Shown in pieces: positions 8,404 through 16,108 of a stretch of 64,000 nucleotides of DNA. The notes under the pieces are model-generated. The model searched no databases, was not told the origin of the DNA, and saw only the letters and a program-made list of their open reading frames with translations. Location: positions 1-64,000 of the forward strand of contig WGMX01000034.1 in the NCBI GenBank assembly GCA_016124855.1, read 5' to 3'. The position numbers and the translations under genes are program-made. The DNA is from Anaerolineaceae bacterium. GTDB taxonomy: Bacteria > Chloroflexota > Anaerolineae > Aggregatilineales > Phototrophicaceae. Position 1 is the first letter of the stretch. The number at the start of each line of letters is the position of its first letter.

Positions 8404-9243
8404 ATGAGTGAAAAAGCAGTCCAAAAGCCGCGTCCACGCAGAATGTCGCTAGGCAATCTGTTCAAACCCCATTATTCTATCCCGCGCAGCTATTACACGG
8501 GAACAGTGATTCTGAGTCTAGTGATTATCTTTGGAGTGTGGGGAATTCTGAGCTATGGCGGTTTCGTCAAGCCCTCCTACTTTCTGCCGACACCCACACA
8601 GGTCATCACCGCAGGCGCACATATGATTCAGACAGGCGAACTGCGGGAAAATGCACAGGCCAGCCTTAGTGTCGTCATTATTGGATGGATCATCGCAACG
8701 CTGCTAGCTGTTCCGTTGGGGATTCTGATGGGCAGCCTAAAAATCGTAGAAGCTTTCTTAGAGCCAATTGTCGATTTCGTGCGCTACCTGCCCGTAAGCG
8801 CCATGATCCCCCTGCTCATTCTGTATATCGGAATCGGGATAGAAGAAAAAATCGCTGTCATATTTATTGGCACGTTTTTCCAACTGATTTTGTTAGTCGC
8901 GGACGTGGCAACGCATGTGGCGAATGATCTGCTGGACAGCGCCTATACGTTGGGCGCATCCCGAATTCGCGTGCTGACCACCGTATTAATCCCGGCTACG
9001 CTGCCGGGCGTAATGGACGCGCTGCGAATTACATTGGGATGGGCATGGACGTATCTGATTGTGGCGGAACTGGTTGCTGCTGAACATGGTCTGGGCATCA
9101 TGATCCTTGAGTCAGAGCGTGGTTTGCGCACAGACCGGATTTTCGTGGGCTTGGTCACGATTGGTCTGTTAGGCTTTGCCAGTGATTTCTTGTTCAAGTG
9201 GCTGCATCGTAGGCTGCTGCCTTGGTCACCCCGTATACGCTGA
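8404..9243 (+). CDS. NitT/TauT-type ABC importer, permease
   Basis: A 279-residue inner-membrane protein with about six hydrophobic segments, of the SsuC/TauC family. The cytoplasmic coupling (EAA) loop is visible as DSAYTLGASRIRVLTTVLIP. TM segments include LSLVIIFGVWGILSYGG and ASLSVVIIGWIIATLLAVPLG. It lies 90 bases after the binding-protein gene, and its TGA stop shares one base with the ATPase start at 9243, so the two are translationally coupled. It forms the membrane channel as a homodimer with the ATPase of the same operon. Confidence 0.9.
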   Translation: MSEKAVQKPRPRRMSLGNLFKPHYSIPRSYYTGTVILSLVIIFGVWGILSYGGFVKPSYFLPTPTQVITAGAHMIQTGELRENAQASLSVVIIGWIIATLLAVPLGILMGSLKIVEAFLEPIVDFVRYLPVSAMIPLLILYIGIGIEEKIAVIFIGTFFQLILLVADVATHVANDLLDSAYTLGASRIRVLTTVLIPATLPGVMDALRITLGWAWTYLIVAELVAAEHGLGIMILESERGLRTDRIFVGLVTIGLLGFASDFLFKWLHRRLLPWSPRIR

Positions 9244-10049
9244 TGAGCACTATGACACCTAAACTTCAACTACGTGACATTATGATGACCTTTCGCACCC
9301 GTCGCGGTGATGAGGTTATCGCGGTCGATAATCTATCATTGGACGTAAATAACGGCGAGTTTTTGAGTATTGTTGGGCCGAGCGGATGTGGCAAATCGAC
9401 TTTGCTACGTGTGGTTGCTGGATTAATCGAGCCGACGAGTGGCGAGGTTTTGCTGGATGGTCGCCTCATCACACGACCGGGTGCTGATCGGGGCATGGTT
9501 TTTCAATCCTATACATTGTTTCCATGGCTGACAGTCAAAGGGAATGTGGAATTCGGGCCACGCCTCAAAGGGCTGCCGAAAAGCGAATGTTCACAACTGG
9601 CGCAAAAGTATCTGGAAATGGTCGGGTTAAAAGGCTTTGAAAATAGCTACCCGAAGGAACTTTCTGGCGGGATGATGCAACGTGTCGCTATTGCCCGCGC
9701 CCTCGCCAATGACCCCGAAGTGCTGCTGATGGATGAACCCTTCGGCGCGTTGGACGCACAAACACGCTCAATTATGCAAGAACTACTCGTGAATCTTTGG
9801 CAGCAGACACCCAAAACCATTATCTTTGTGACACATGATATTGACGAGGCACTCTTCATCAGCGACCGCGTGTATATCATGACCGCGCGCCCGGGTCGAA
9901 TCAAACAAGTTCTGAATGTCGAACTTCCACGTCCCCGCACCTTCGAGATGATAACCACGCCTGAATTCATAGAGCAAAAGAAGCTGGTGCTGGACGCGAT
10001 TAAAGAAGAGAGTCTGAAAGCCATTAGTCTGGTCAGCGAAACCGAATAA
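9243..10049 (+). CDS. NitT/TauT-type ABC importer, ATPase
   Basis: A 268-residue ABC ATPase of the SsuB/TauB family. Walker A is GPSGCGKSTLLR, the signature is LSGGMMQRVAIARAL, Walker B is VLLMDEPFGALDA and the switch His lies in IFVTHDIDEAL. The start is placed at the ATG overlapping the permease stop (TGATG); an in-frame GTG at 9222 would sit inside the permease gene. It energises uptake by the permease and binding protein encoded just before it. Confidence 0.9.
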   Translation: MSTMTPKLQLRDIMMTFRTRRGDEVIAVDNLSLDVNNGEFLSIVGPSGCGKSTLLRVVAGLIEPTSGEVLLDGRLITRPGADRGMVFQSYTLFPWLTVKGNVEFGPRLKGLPKSECSQLAQKYLEMVGLKGFENSYPKELSGGMMQRVAIARALANDPEVLLMDEPFGALDAQTRSIMQELLVNLWQQTPKTIIFVTHDIDEALFISDRVYIMTARPGRIKQVLNVELPRPRTFEMITTPEFIEQKKLVLDAIKEESLKAISLVSETE

Positions 10050-10067
10050 ATCTCTAAGGAATCTGCT

Positions 10068-11030
10068 ATGACACCCGATAAGCGATACCGCCCCATTGAT
10101 GCGATGGTCTATCCACGTTTCAGTGGGATTCGCACGTTTATGCGTCTGCCCTATGTGACCGATTTGACGGGTGTGGATTTCGCGGTTGTGGGTGTTCCTT
10201 TTGATACTGGTGGCACATTCCGAGTCGGCGCACGCTTCGGCCCTGAAGGCATCCGCAGCCAATCCACGCTGCTGCGCCCTTACAATCCCGCCTTGAAAGT
10301 GCCGATTTTCGATATTTGCTCTGGTGTCGATTATGGTGATTTGCCTGTCATACCGGGCTATCTACCTGAATCACATAAGCAGATCACAGAAGGCGCAGCG
10401 GCAGTTTTCGCCAGTGGCGCGACACCTGTTTTCTTGGGCGGAGATCATTCCGTATCGCTGCCTTTGTTGCGAGCAGCAGCCGGAAAACACGGCCCTGTCG
10501 CGTTAATACATTTTGATTCTCACAGTGATCTGTGGCCCGCATATTTTGGTGGGAAAGACACACACGGCACCCCCTTCCGTCGCGCTTATGAAGAGGGTCT
10601 ACTAGATACCGCACGTTCCAGTCAAATCGGACTGCGCGGCTCGCTCTATGACGAGTCGGATGCCTTGATGACCACTGAAGTCGGGATGCAGTTGATTACT
10701 GGACCGGAACTGCATGAGATTGGCGTTAAAGAAACGATTCGGCGTGTGAAAGAGCGTGTCGGCGACGGCCCGGCTTATGTGACCTTCGATATTGATTTTG
10801 TCGATCCAGCTTATGCTCCTGCTACTGGCACGCCAGAAGTCGGGGGCTTTACCAGCGCCCAATGTCTACAACTTGTGCGTGGATTAGCTGGTTTGAATCT
10901 GATCGGGTTCGATCTGGTGGAGGTCATGCCACCCTACGATCCCCAAGGCAATGTGACCTGCTTGCTGGCAGCTAATCTAGTCTATGAATTCATTTCGCTG
11001 ATCGCCTTAAGCCGCAAAAACAAAACCTGA
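10068..11030 (+). CDS. Agmatinase-family ureohydrolase (guanidino-compound hydrolase)
   Basis: A 320-residue arginase/agmatinase-fold enzyme that should release urea from a guanidino compound. All ligands of the two-metal site are present: GGDHS (His127), FDSHSD (Asp150, His152, Asp154) and DIDFVDP (Asp241, Asp243). PRFSGIRTFMRLP, THGTPFRRAYEEGLLD and ATGTPEVGG are agmatinase/guanidinobutyrase-type signatures rather than arginase-type. It follows the ABC ATPase by 18 bases, so it is probably in the same operon and acts on the imported substrate. Candidates are agmatine, guanidinobutyrate, guanidinopropionate or free guanidine; sequence alone does not decide. Confidence 0.85.
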   Translation: MTPDKRYRPIDAMVYPRFSGIRTFMRLPYVTDLTGVDFAVVGVPFDTGGTFRVGARFGPEGIRSQSTLLRPYNPALKVPIFDICSGVDYGDLPVIPGYLPESHKQITEGAAAVFASGATPVFLGGDHSVSLPLLRAAAGKHGPVALIHFDSHSDLWPAYFGGKDTHGTPFRRAYEEGLLDTARSSQIGLRGSLYDESDALMTTEVGMQLITGPELHEIGVKETIRRVKERVGDGPAYVTFDIDFVDPAYAPATGTPEVGGFTSAQCLQLVRGLAGLNLIGFDLVEVMPPYDPQGNVTCLLAANLVYEFISLIALSRKNKT

Positions 11031-11049
11031 TAAGAGCGTTTGGGTAACG

Positions 11050-11400
11050 CCGACAAATTGCAGTAAATGATGCAAATGATTCGCAACTTTCGCATTATTC
11101 GCATAATTCCCGCTGAAATGACAGGCGGATGTGAGGGAGTAAGGCGCTGAATCGACATTTTTTGACGGCGAGAACGTCGCTCAACGCCACCGAATTGGCA
11201 CTCATTCAGCGGATCTCCCGTTCGGTGCCACCGCCTTGCAATTTTTGCATATTGTTGTTGAGTGCGGCGTTTTTAAATGGTAACCGGATGCGGAACATGG
11301 GGTTTTATTCCCCTAAAATCATACATATCAACACTTCATTATAGAACATAAGTTCAGTATAGTAAAGCGCATTTGGTTCGATTTTTCAAACAAACTGTAT
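11050..11400 (+). repeat. Hairpin-rich dispersed repeat, copy 1
   Basis: The core at 11148-11250 aligns without gaps to 36676-36778. The last 65 bases agree at about 51 positions, ending in GCAATTTTTGCAT. Downstream, TATAGAACATAAGTTCAG and a following ATAGTAAAGC match a similar tail at copy 2. CACCGAA and TTCGGTG can pair inside the core. The box GAACATAAGTTC is a GAAC-N4-GTTC palindrome resembling a Gram-positive-type LexA site, but no SOS gene adjoins. Edges are approximate. It may be a MITE-like element or a structured RNA. Confidence 0.65.
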
Positions 11401-11519
11401 GAAAAGATTGATATATGCCACAGCGGGCGGGATAAATCCACGCCGCTACAGGAAAACTGGTCATTATTAAGAATCAGTTCTTCAACCGAAGTGACTTTTC
11501 AAACGGCCTCAAACAAACC

Positions 11520-11677
11520 ATTTTGTCGATTGATACGCTCCTTATCCATAACTGACGTTCCCTTACCAAGTGCACTGGCACACTCCAGTTTGTTGGGGTA
11601 ATTCCAAGTATGCTTTCTAGCTGTGGTTGGATGGAATCTTTCTCCAACTTAGGATTGACCACTATAATCGACAAAAT
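11520..11677. repeat. 12-bp inverted repeat upstream of the hut operon
   Basis: ATTTTGTCGATT at 11520-11531 and its exact complement AATCGACAAAAT at 11666-11677 are separated by 134 bases. The right arm lies 39 bases before the cyclodeaminase-like start, so a looping operator for the hut operon is possible. The arms could also be ends of a small decayed element; nothing inside is recognisable. Confidence 0.45.
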
Positions 11678-11716
11678 CTGTGTTAAAGTAGCTGGAAGTA
11701 TAGGCAAATCAGAATC

Positions 11717-12328
11717 ATGAATTTCACTATTGATTCGGCTTTCTTAAACGCACTGGCTAATCCAGCACCCACACCCGCGGGAGGTTCAGCCGCAGCATAC
11801 TCTGGAGCGATGGCCGCCGCGCTTGTGGCTATGGTCGCACGGACCACTCTCGGCAAGAAAAAGTACGCCGATGTTCAAGTGAGGATACAGCAAATTATCG
11901 CCGAGGCGGAGGACTGCCGCGCGGAATTAGAAGCCTGCGTTAGCCGGGATGCAGATGCCTTTGATGGCTTGTTAGCGTCTTATCGAGCCGCCAAAGACTC
12001 ACCTGATCCCGCAGCCGTTGAGCAGGCCAACCTGCATGTCACCGAAGTACCTCTGGGTACATCGAAAATCGCCCTGCGTGTCATGGAACTCGCGGTCGAA
12101 CTGGCGGCGAAGGGAAATATTAACGCTATCGGTGACGCCTATGCTGCCGCCTCACTTGCTAACAGCTGCATCATGACCTCTACCTTAAATGTAAAATTCA
12201 ACGCTAAAAATCTCGGTGACAAATCCGGAGATTTCTTCGGACAAGCTGCCGAAATCGAATCGCGGGTGCAAAGTTTTATGATGCAACTTCAACAAATCAT
12301 TCGGGAGCGTGGTGAAATTGGTTCATAA
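11717..12328 (+). CDS. Formimidoyl-THF cyclodeaminase / methenyl-THF cyclohydrolase-like protein
   Basis: A 203-residue all-helical protein of the FtcD_C/FchA family, starting FTIDSAFLNALANPAPTPAGGSAAAYSGAMAAALVAMVARTTLG-type (split here only for description: PTPAGGSAAAYSGAMAAAL is the folate-pocket signature). The cyclodeaminase domain stands alone; no formimidoyltransferase domain is fused or encoded nearby. It opens the hut operon and its 3' end overlaps hutI by 20 bases. It may recycle a formimino or methenyl group on tetrahydrofolate, yet the operon also has hutG, which needs no folate. Which C1 route is used is open. Confidence 0.8.
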   Translation: MNFTIDSAFLNALANPAPTPAGGSAAAYSGAMAAALVAMVARTTLGKKKYADVQVRIQQIIAEAEDCRAELEACVSRDADAFDGLLASYRAAKDSPDPAAVEQANLHVTEVPLGTSKIALRVMELAVELAAKGNINAIGDAYAAASLANSCIMTSTLNVKFNAKNLGDKSGDFFGQAAEIESRVQSFMMQLQQIIRERGEIGS

Positions 12329-13592
12329 CGCGAGCCTTATCATCCATAGTGCGCGGCAACTTGTGACCTGTGCCAGCGCGGGCAGCGTCAAACGCAAAGA
12401 TGCGTTGAAAGACGTGGGGTTGATTGAGAATGGTGCAGTGGTTATTACGGACGGGCTTATCACTTCCGTCGGTCACACCCCGGACATTTTGAGCGTCTAC
12501 TCCGCCGATCAAATGATCGATGCCACAAGCAAAGTCATCTGCCCCGGCTTTGTGGATTGCCACACCCATGCGGTTTACGCGGGTGATCGTGTCCACGAGT
12601 TTGAGCAGCGCATCGCAGGCGCAACGTACATGGAAATTCTGGCGGCGGGCGGCGGCATCCTCAACACTATGCAGGCCACGCGCGACACATCACAAGAAGA
12701 TTTGACTGAGCTGGCCTCAGCGCGGCTGGATACCATGCTACGTTTGGGAACGACTAGCGTTGAGATCAAGACCGGCTATGGGCTGGATACGGCTACCGAA
12801 CTCAAAATGCTCCGTGTAATCGAAGCGCTAGCCGAACGTTGTGCTGTAGATATAGTACCGACCTTTCTCGGCGCACATGCTGTCCCACCAGAGTATAAAA
12901 GTCGTGCCCGCGAATATACCGAATTGGTGGCGAAGGAGATGCTGCCTCAAGCGGCGGCGTGGTATAAAGAGTCGGTGTTCGCCAAGCGAGACCACGTCTT
13001 CAGTGTAGATGTGTTCTGCGAGGATGGGGCGTTCGATGTCGAGCAATCCAAGCATGTGCTGGAGGCCGGGCAAGCCTTGGGCATGAGTATCAAAGCACAT
13101 GTTGATGAATTTGTCTCTTTGGGCGGGTTGTCATTGGCGGTTGGGCTGCACGCTTTAAGCGTTGATCATTTGGATGCCAGCCGCACAGCCGAAATCAATA
13201 TCCTAGCACAATCAGATACCATCGGCGTGGTCATGCCCGCTGTCAATTTCCATCTCGGCAGTACCCATTTTGCTAACGCGCGCGGCATGATTGATGCAGG
13301 TGTTGCGCTGGCGCTTGCGACCGATCTCAATCCGGGTTCTGCGCCGTGCTTCTCCATGCCATTGATTTTGGCGTTGGCCTGCCGTTACCAGAAAATGCTG
13401 CCTGCCGAAGCGCTAAACGCCAGCACTATCAACGCGGCTTATGCCATCGGCATGGGCGATAGTGTGGGTTCGATTGAAGTCGGCAAGCAAGCCGACATAC
13501 TGATCCTCAATACGCCCGATTATCGCCACCTGATGTACGAGTTGGGCCGGAATCTGGTAGAGACAGTTATCAAACGCGGCAAGATTATATAA
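12309..13592 (+). CDS. hutI: Imidazolonepropionase
   Basis: A 427-residue amidohydrolase that opens 4-imidazolone-5-propionate to N-formimino-L-glutamate, the third step of histidine breakdown. Metal ligands are seen in CHTHAVYAGDR (His85, His87), GAHAVP, HVDEF and ATDLNPGSAP (late Asp). The length is close to the family norm of about 410. The start is GTG at 12309 or 12312, after CGGGAG, inside the end of the upstream gene, so translation is coupled. It is followed at 22 bases by hutH. Confidence 0.93.
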   Translation: MVKLVHNASLIIHSARQLVTCASAGSVKRKDALKDVGLIENGAVVITDGLITSVGHTPDILSVYSADQMIDATSKVICPGFVDCHTHAVYAGDRVHEFEQRIAGATYMEILAAGGGILNTMQATRDTSQEDLTELASARLDTMLRLGTTSVEIKTGYGLDTATELKMLRVIEALAERCAVDIVPTFLGAHAVPPEYKSRAREYTELVAKEMLPQAAAWYKESVFAKRDHVFSVDVFCEDGAFDVEQSKHVLEAGQALGMSIKAHVDEFVSLGGLSLAVGLHALSVDHLDASRTAEINILAQSDTIGVVMPAVNFHLGSTHFANARGMIDAGVALALATDLNPGSAPCFSMPLILALACRYQKMLPAEALNASTINAAYAIGMGDSVGSIEVGKQADILILNTPDYRHLMYELGRNLVETVIKRGKII

Positions 13593-13614
13593 AGATGTTT
13601 TTGAAAAGAGTCTT

Positions 13615-15180
13615 ATGACAGAGCCTGTAGTTCTAGATGGTGAACATCTGACCATTGAGCAAGTGATTCAGGTGGCTTATGGACAACCGGGTGCGCCGAT
13701 TGTCACCCTGAGCGAGACGGCACAGGAGCGTGTTAAGCGCAGCGCGGCAGCCGTGCAACAACTGCTAGATCGAGGTGAAATCGCTTATGGCATCACAACG
13801 GGTTTTGGTGCGTTTAAAGACCGATTAATTTCACGCGAGGACGTGGAAACGTTGCAGCGCAACATCCTTATCAGTCATTCGGTCGGTGTGGGCGACCCAT
13901 ACGATATTCCGACGACGAGAGCGATCATCCTGATCCGCGCCAACACGCTCGCGCGGGGGTATTCGGGAATCCGGGTCGGTACGCTGCAACGTTTGTTAGA
14001 CATGCTCAACTTAGGTATCTATCCAGTTATCCCCGAAAAAGGTTCGCTGGGCGCAAGCGGCGATCTCGCACCATTAGCGCATATGGCGCTGCCGATTATC
14101 GGTGAGGGCGAGGTATTGTATAACAATCAGCGGATGCCAAGCGCACAAGCCTTACGCCAAGCCAAACTTGAACCGATCACACTGGCGGCGAAGGAAGGTT
14201 TGGCCCTGACGAACGGTACGGCTGTGATGTGCGCGATTGGCGTGTTGGAAACAGTCCGTGCTGAAAGTATTAGTCATATAGCCGATATTGCGGGATGCCT
14301 GAGTCTCGAAGCCTTACATGGTACCCCGATGGCCTTTGATGTGCGTATTCATGCGCTGCGCCCCTTCCCCCGCCAGATCGACTGTGCAGCTTATCTGCGC
14401 CATCTGTTAGAAGGCAGCCAGTTCACACGTGAGGCGACACCAAAGGATATTCAAGATGCCTACACACTGCGCTGCATCCCACAGGTGCACGGCGCGGCGC
14501 GGGACGCGATAGCCTATTCGCGCTGGGTATTCGAGATTGAACTGAACGCTGTGACCGATAATCCATTAATCTTTGTTGACGATGAAACTGACGAGATCAC
14601 GGTTATCTCTGGCGGGAATTTTCACGGCGAACCGTTGGCAATTGCTTTGGATTATCTGGCAATTGGCGCAACGGAAATTGGGAATATTGCCGAACGACGC
14701 ATCATGCGCCTGACCGATGAGGCCTCTAATACACAAACACTTCCGGCATTCCTCACACCAAACGGTGGGCTAAACTCCGGCTTCATGATCTTGCAATACA
14801 CGGCGGCAGCGATGGCGTCAGAGAATAAGGTGCTGGCACATCCAGCGAGTGTCGATACGATACCTACATCCGCCAACGTCGAAGATCACGTCAGTATGGG
14901 AGTGACGGCGGCGCTCAAGCTGCGGCAGGTATTGGAAAATGTAGAGCGAATCTTGACGGTGGAATTATTGGCAGCCGCGCAAGGCATTGATTTCCGAAGA
15001 CCTATTGTCGGCGAAAATGCGCGACTAGGACGTGGGACAGCACCTGTATATGCGCTCATCCGCCAGCATGTGCCGTTTATCGCAGAAGATACCCTGCTCT
15101 ACCCTTATATGGCGGCAGTGCGCGAATTGGTGGTCAATGGCGCAATCGATGCGGCGGCCAAGAGCGTGGGCGTGGTATGA
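13615..15180 (+). CDS. hutH: Histidine ammonia-lyase
   Basis: A 521-residue enzyme of the aromatic amino acid lyase family that removes ammonia from L-histidine to give trans-urocanate. The Ala-Ser-Gly triad that cyclises into the MIO cofactor is at 147-149 in GSLGASGDLAPLAHM. YGITTGFGAF near residue 58 holds the catalytic Tyr, and TDNPLIF and SANVEDHVSMG are further family motifs. Length is normal (about 510). The stop overlaps the start of hutG by 4 bases. Confidence 0.95.
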   Translation: MTEPVVLDGEHLTIEQVIQVAYGQPGAPIVTLSETAQERVKRSAAAVQQLLDRGEIAYGITTGFGAFKDRLISREDVETLQRNILISHSVGVGDPYDIPTTRAIILIRANTLARGYSGIRVGTLQRLLDMLNLGIYPVIPEKGSLGASGDLAPLAHMALPIIGEGEVLYNNQRMPSAQALRQAKLEPITLAAKEGLALTNGTAVMCAIGVLETVRAESISHIADIAGCLSLEALHGTPMAFDVRIHALRPFPRQIDCAAYLRHLLEGSQFTREATPKDIQDAYTLRCIPQVHGAARDAIAYSRWVFEIELNAVTDNPLIFVDDETDEITVISGGNFHGEPLAIALDYLAIGATEIGNIAERRIMRLTDEASNTQTLPAFLTPNGGLNSGFMILQYTAAAMASENKVLAHPASVDTIPTSANVEDHVSMGVTAALKLRQVLENVERILTVELLAAAQGIDFRRPIVGENARLGRGTAPVYALIRQHVPFIAEDTLLYPYMAAVRELVVNGAIDAAAKSVGVV

Positions 15181-16106
15181 GTCAACTTTTTGAAGTCACT
15201 ACACGCCCGAACGCGGATTTGTTCTTCAAGAAGCAGGATGTGAATGATCCCCGATTGGGTGAAACAGTGCTATCTGCACCAGATGATTATCCTACTGCTG
15301 ATATAGTGATTTTGGGCTGTCCACAGGATGAAGGGGTGAAGCGTAATGGCGGTCGGATGGGCGCAGCAGATGCGCCTGACGAAATCCGGCGGTGTTTCTA
15401 TAAGCTGACTGTCAACGGCTTAGAACAGCTCAAGTTGTTCGACCTCGGTAACACGATTATTCAGTCGACGTTGGAAGAAACCCACGCGCTGCAGCAGCAA
15501 ATTGTGCGGCAGATTATCAGTGACGGTAAGACGTTGATTGTACTTGGCGGCGGTAATGACATCTCCTATCCTGATTGCAGTGGATTGGCTCAGGCGGTCG
15601 GCGAGGTGTTAACCTTCAACGTCGATTCGCATTTTGATGTGCGGGCAGATACCGTGCGAAATAGTGGTACACCCTACCGTCAACTTCTGGAAGAAGGTTT
15701 TATCAAACCGGATCACTTTTACGAAATGGGTTTTCAACCTTTCGCAAATTCGCCGATTTACCATCGTTACATAGAAGACATAGGAGCACACGGCGAATCA
15801 CTTCAACACCTGCGAAGTGGTGGTGTCATCCAAACTTTTACGGGTATCTTGGAGTATGCAAAGCCGACTACTATCTTTTGGGGATTAGATTTGGATGTGG
15901 TAACGGCAGCAGATGCACCCGGTGTTAGTGCGCCAAATCCGGGAGGGCTAACGGGTGACGAGTTGTTTCACATCGCAACTCTCGCTGGAAAACAACCCCA
16001 GTCACGGCTGCTAGAAATCAGCGAGGTGAATCCCCAGTATGATATTGACCAGCGCACCTGCCGGTTAGCAGCCATTGTTATGTATGCATTTCTTTCAGCG
16101 AGGTAA
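15177..16106 (+). CDS. hutG: Formimidoylglutamase-like ureohydrolase
   Basis: A 309-residue arginase-fold protein in the position of HutG, which hydrolyses N-formimino-L-glutamate to glutamate and formamide. Metal-site motifs are VDSHFDVRAD (Asp150, His152, Asp154) and LDLDVV (Asp238, Asp240), but the first ligand motif reads GGGNDIS, with Asn127 where the family usually has His. The other end of the site (APGVSAP) is normal. The substitution could alter metal occupancy or mark a sequence subgroup. It overlaps hutH by 4 bases and precedes hutU by 2, so it is in a tight operon and the role assignment rests partly on context. Confidence 0.85.
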   Translation: MSQLFEVTTRPNADLFFKKQDVNDPRLGETVLSAPDDYPTADIVILGCPQDEGVKRNGGRMGAADAPDEIRRCFYKLTVNGLEQLKLFDLGNTIIQSTLEETHALQQQIVRQIISDGKTLIVLGGGNDISYPDCSGLAQAVGEVLTFNVDSHFDVRADTVRNSGTPYRQLLEEGFIKPDHFYEMGFQPFANSPIYHRYIEDIGAHGESLQHLRSGGVIQTFTGILEYAKPTTIFWGLDLDVVTAADAPGVSAPNPGGLTGDELFHIATLAGKQPQSRLLEISEVNPQYDIDQRTCRLAAIVMYAFLSAR

Positions 16107-16108
16107 TC

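Larger units (their letters stand above)
11031..11716. other. Intergenic region with a dispersed repeat
   Basis: No convincing gene lies in these 686 bases. The first part (about 11050-11400) is a divergent copy of a repeat also found near 36611-36960. The second part has an exact 12-bp inverted repeat (11520-11531 and 11666-11677) and must hold the promoter of the histidine-utilisation operon, although no clear promoter boxes could be assigned. Confidence 0.55.

Noticed and set aside
11162..11344. Small protein gene in repeat copy 1 (peptide with PPPCNFCI)
   Set aside because: A similar peptide can be read in copy 2 (36627-36830), but the base changes between the copies fall about equally on all three codon positions and there is no ribosome site. 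The similarity is due to repeated DNA.
11474..11707. Minus-strand 77-residue reading frame upstream of the hut operon
   Set aside because: It covers the inverted repeat and the expected promoter region, shows no known motif and has no good ribosome site.
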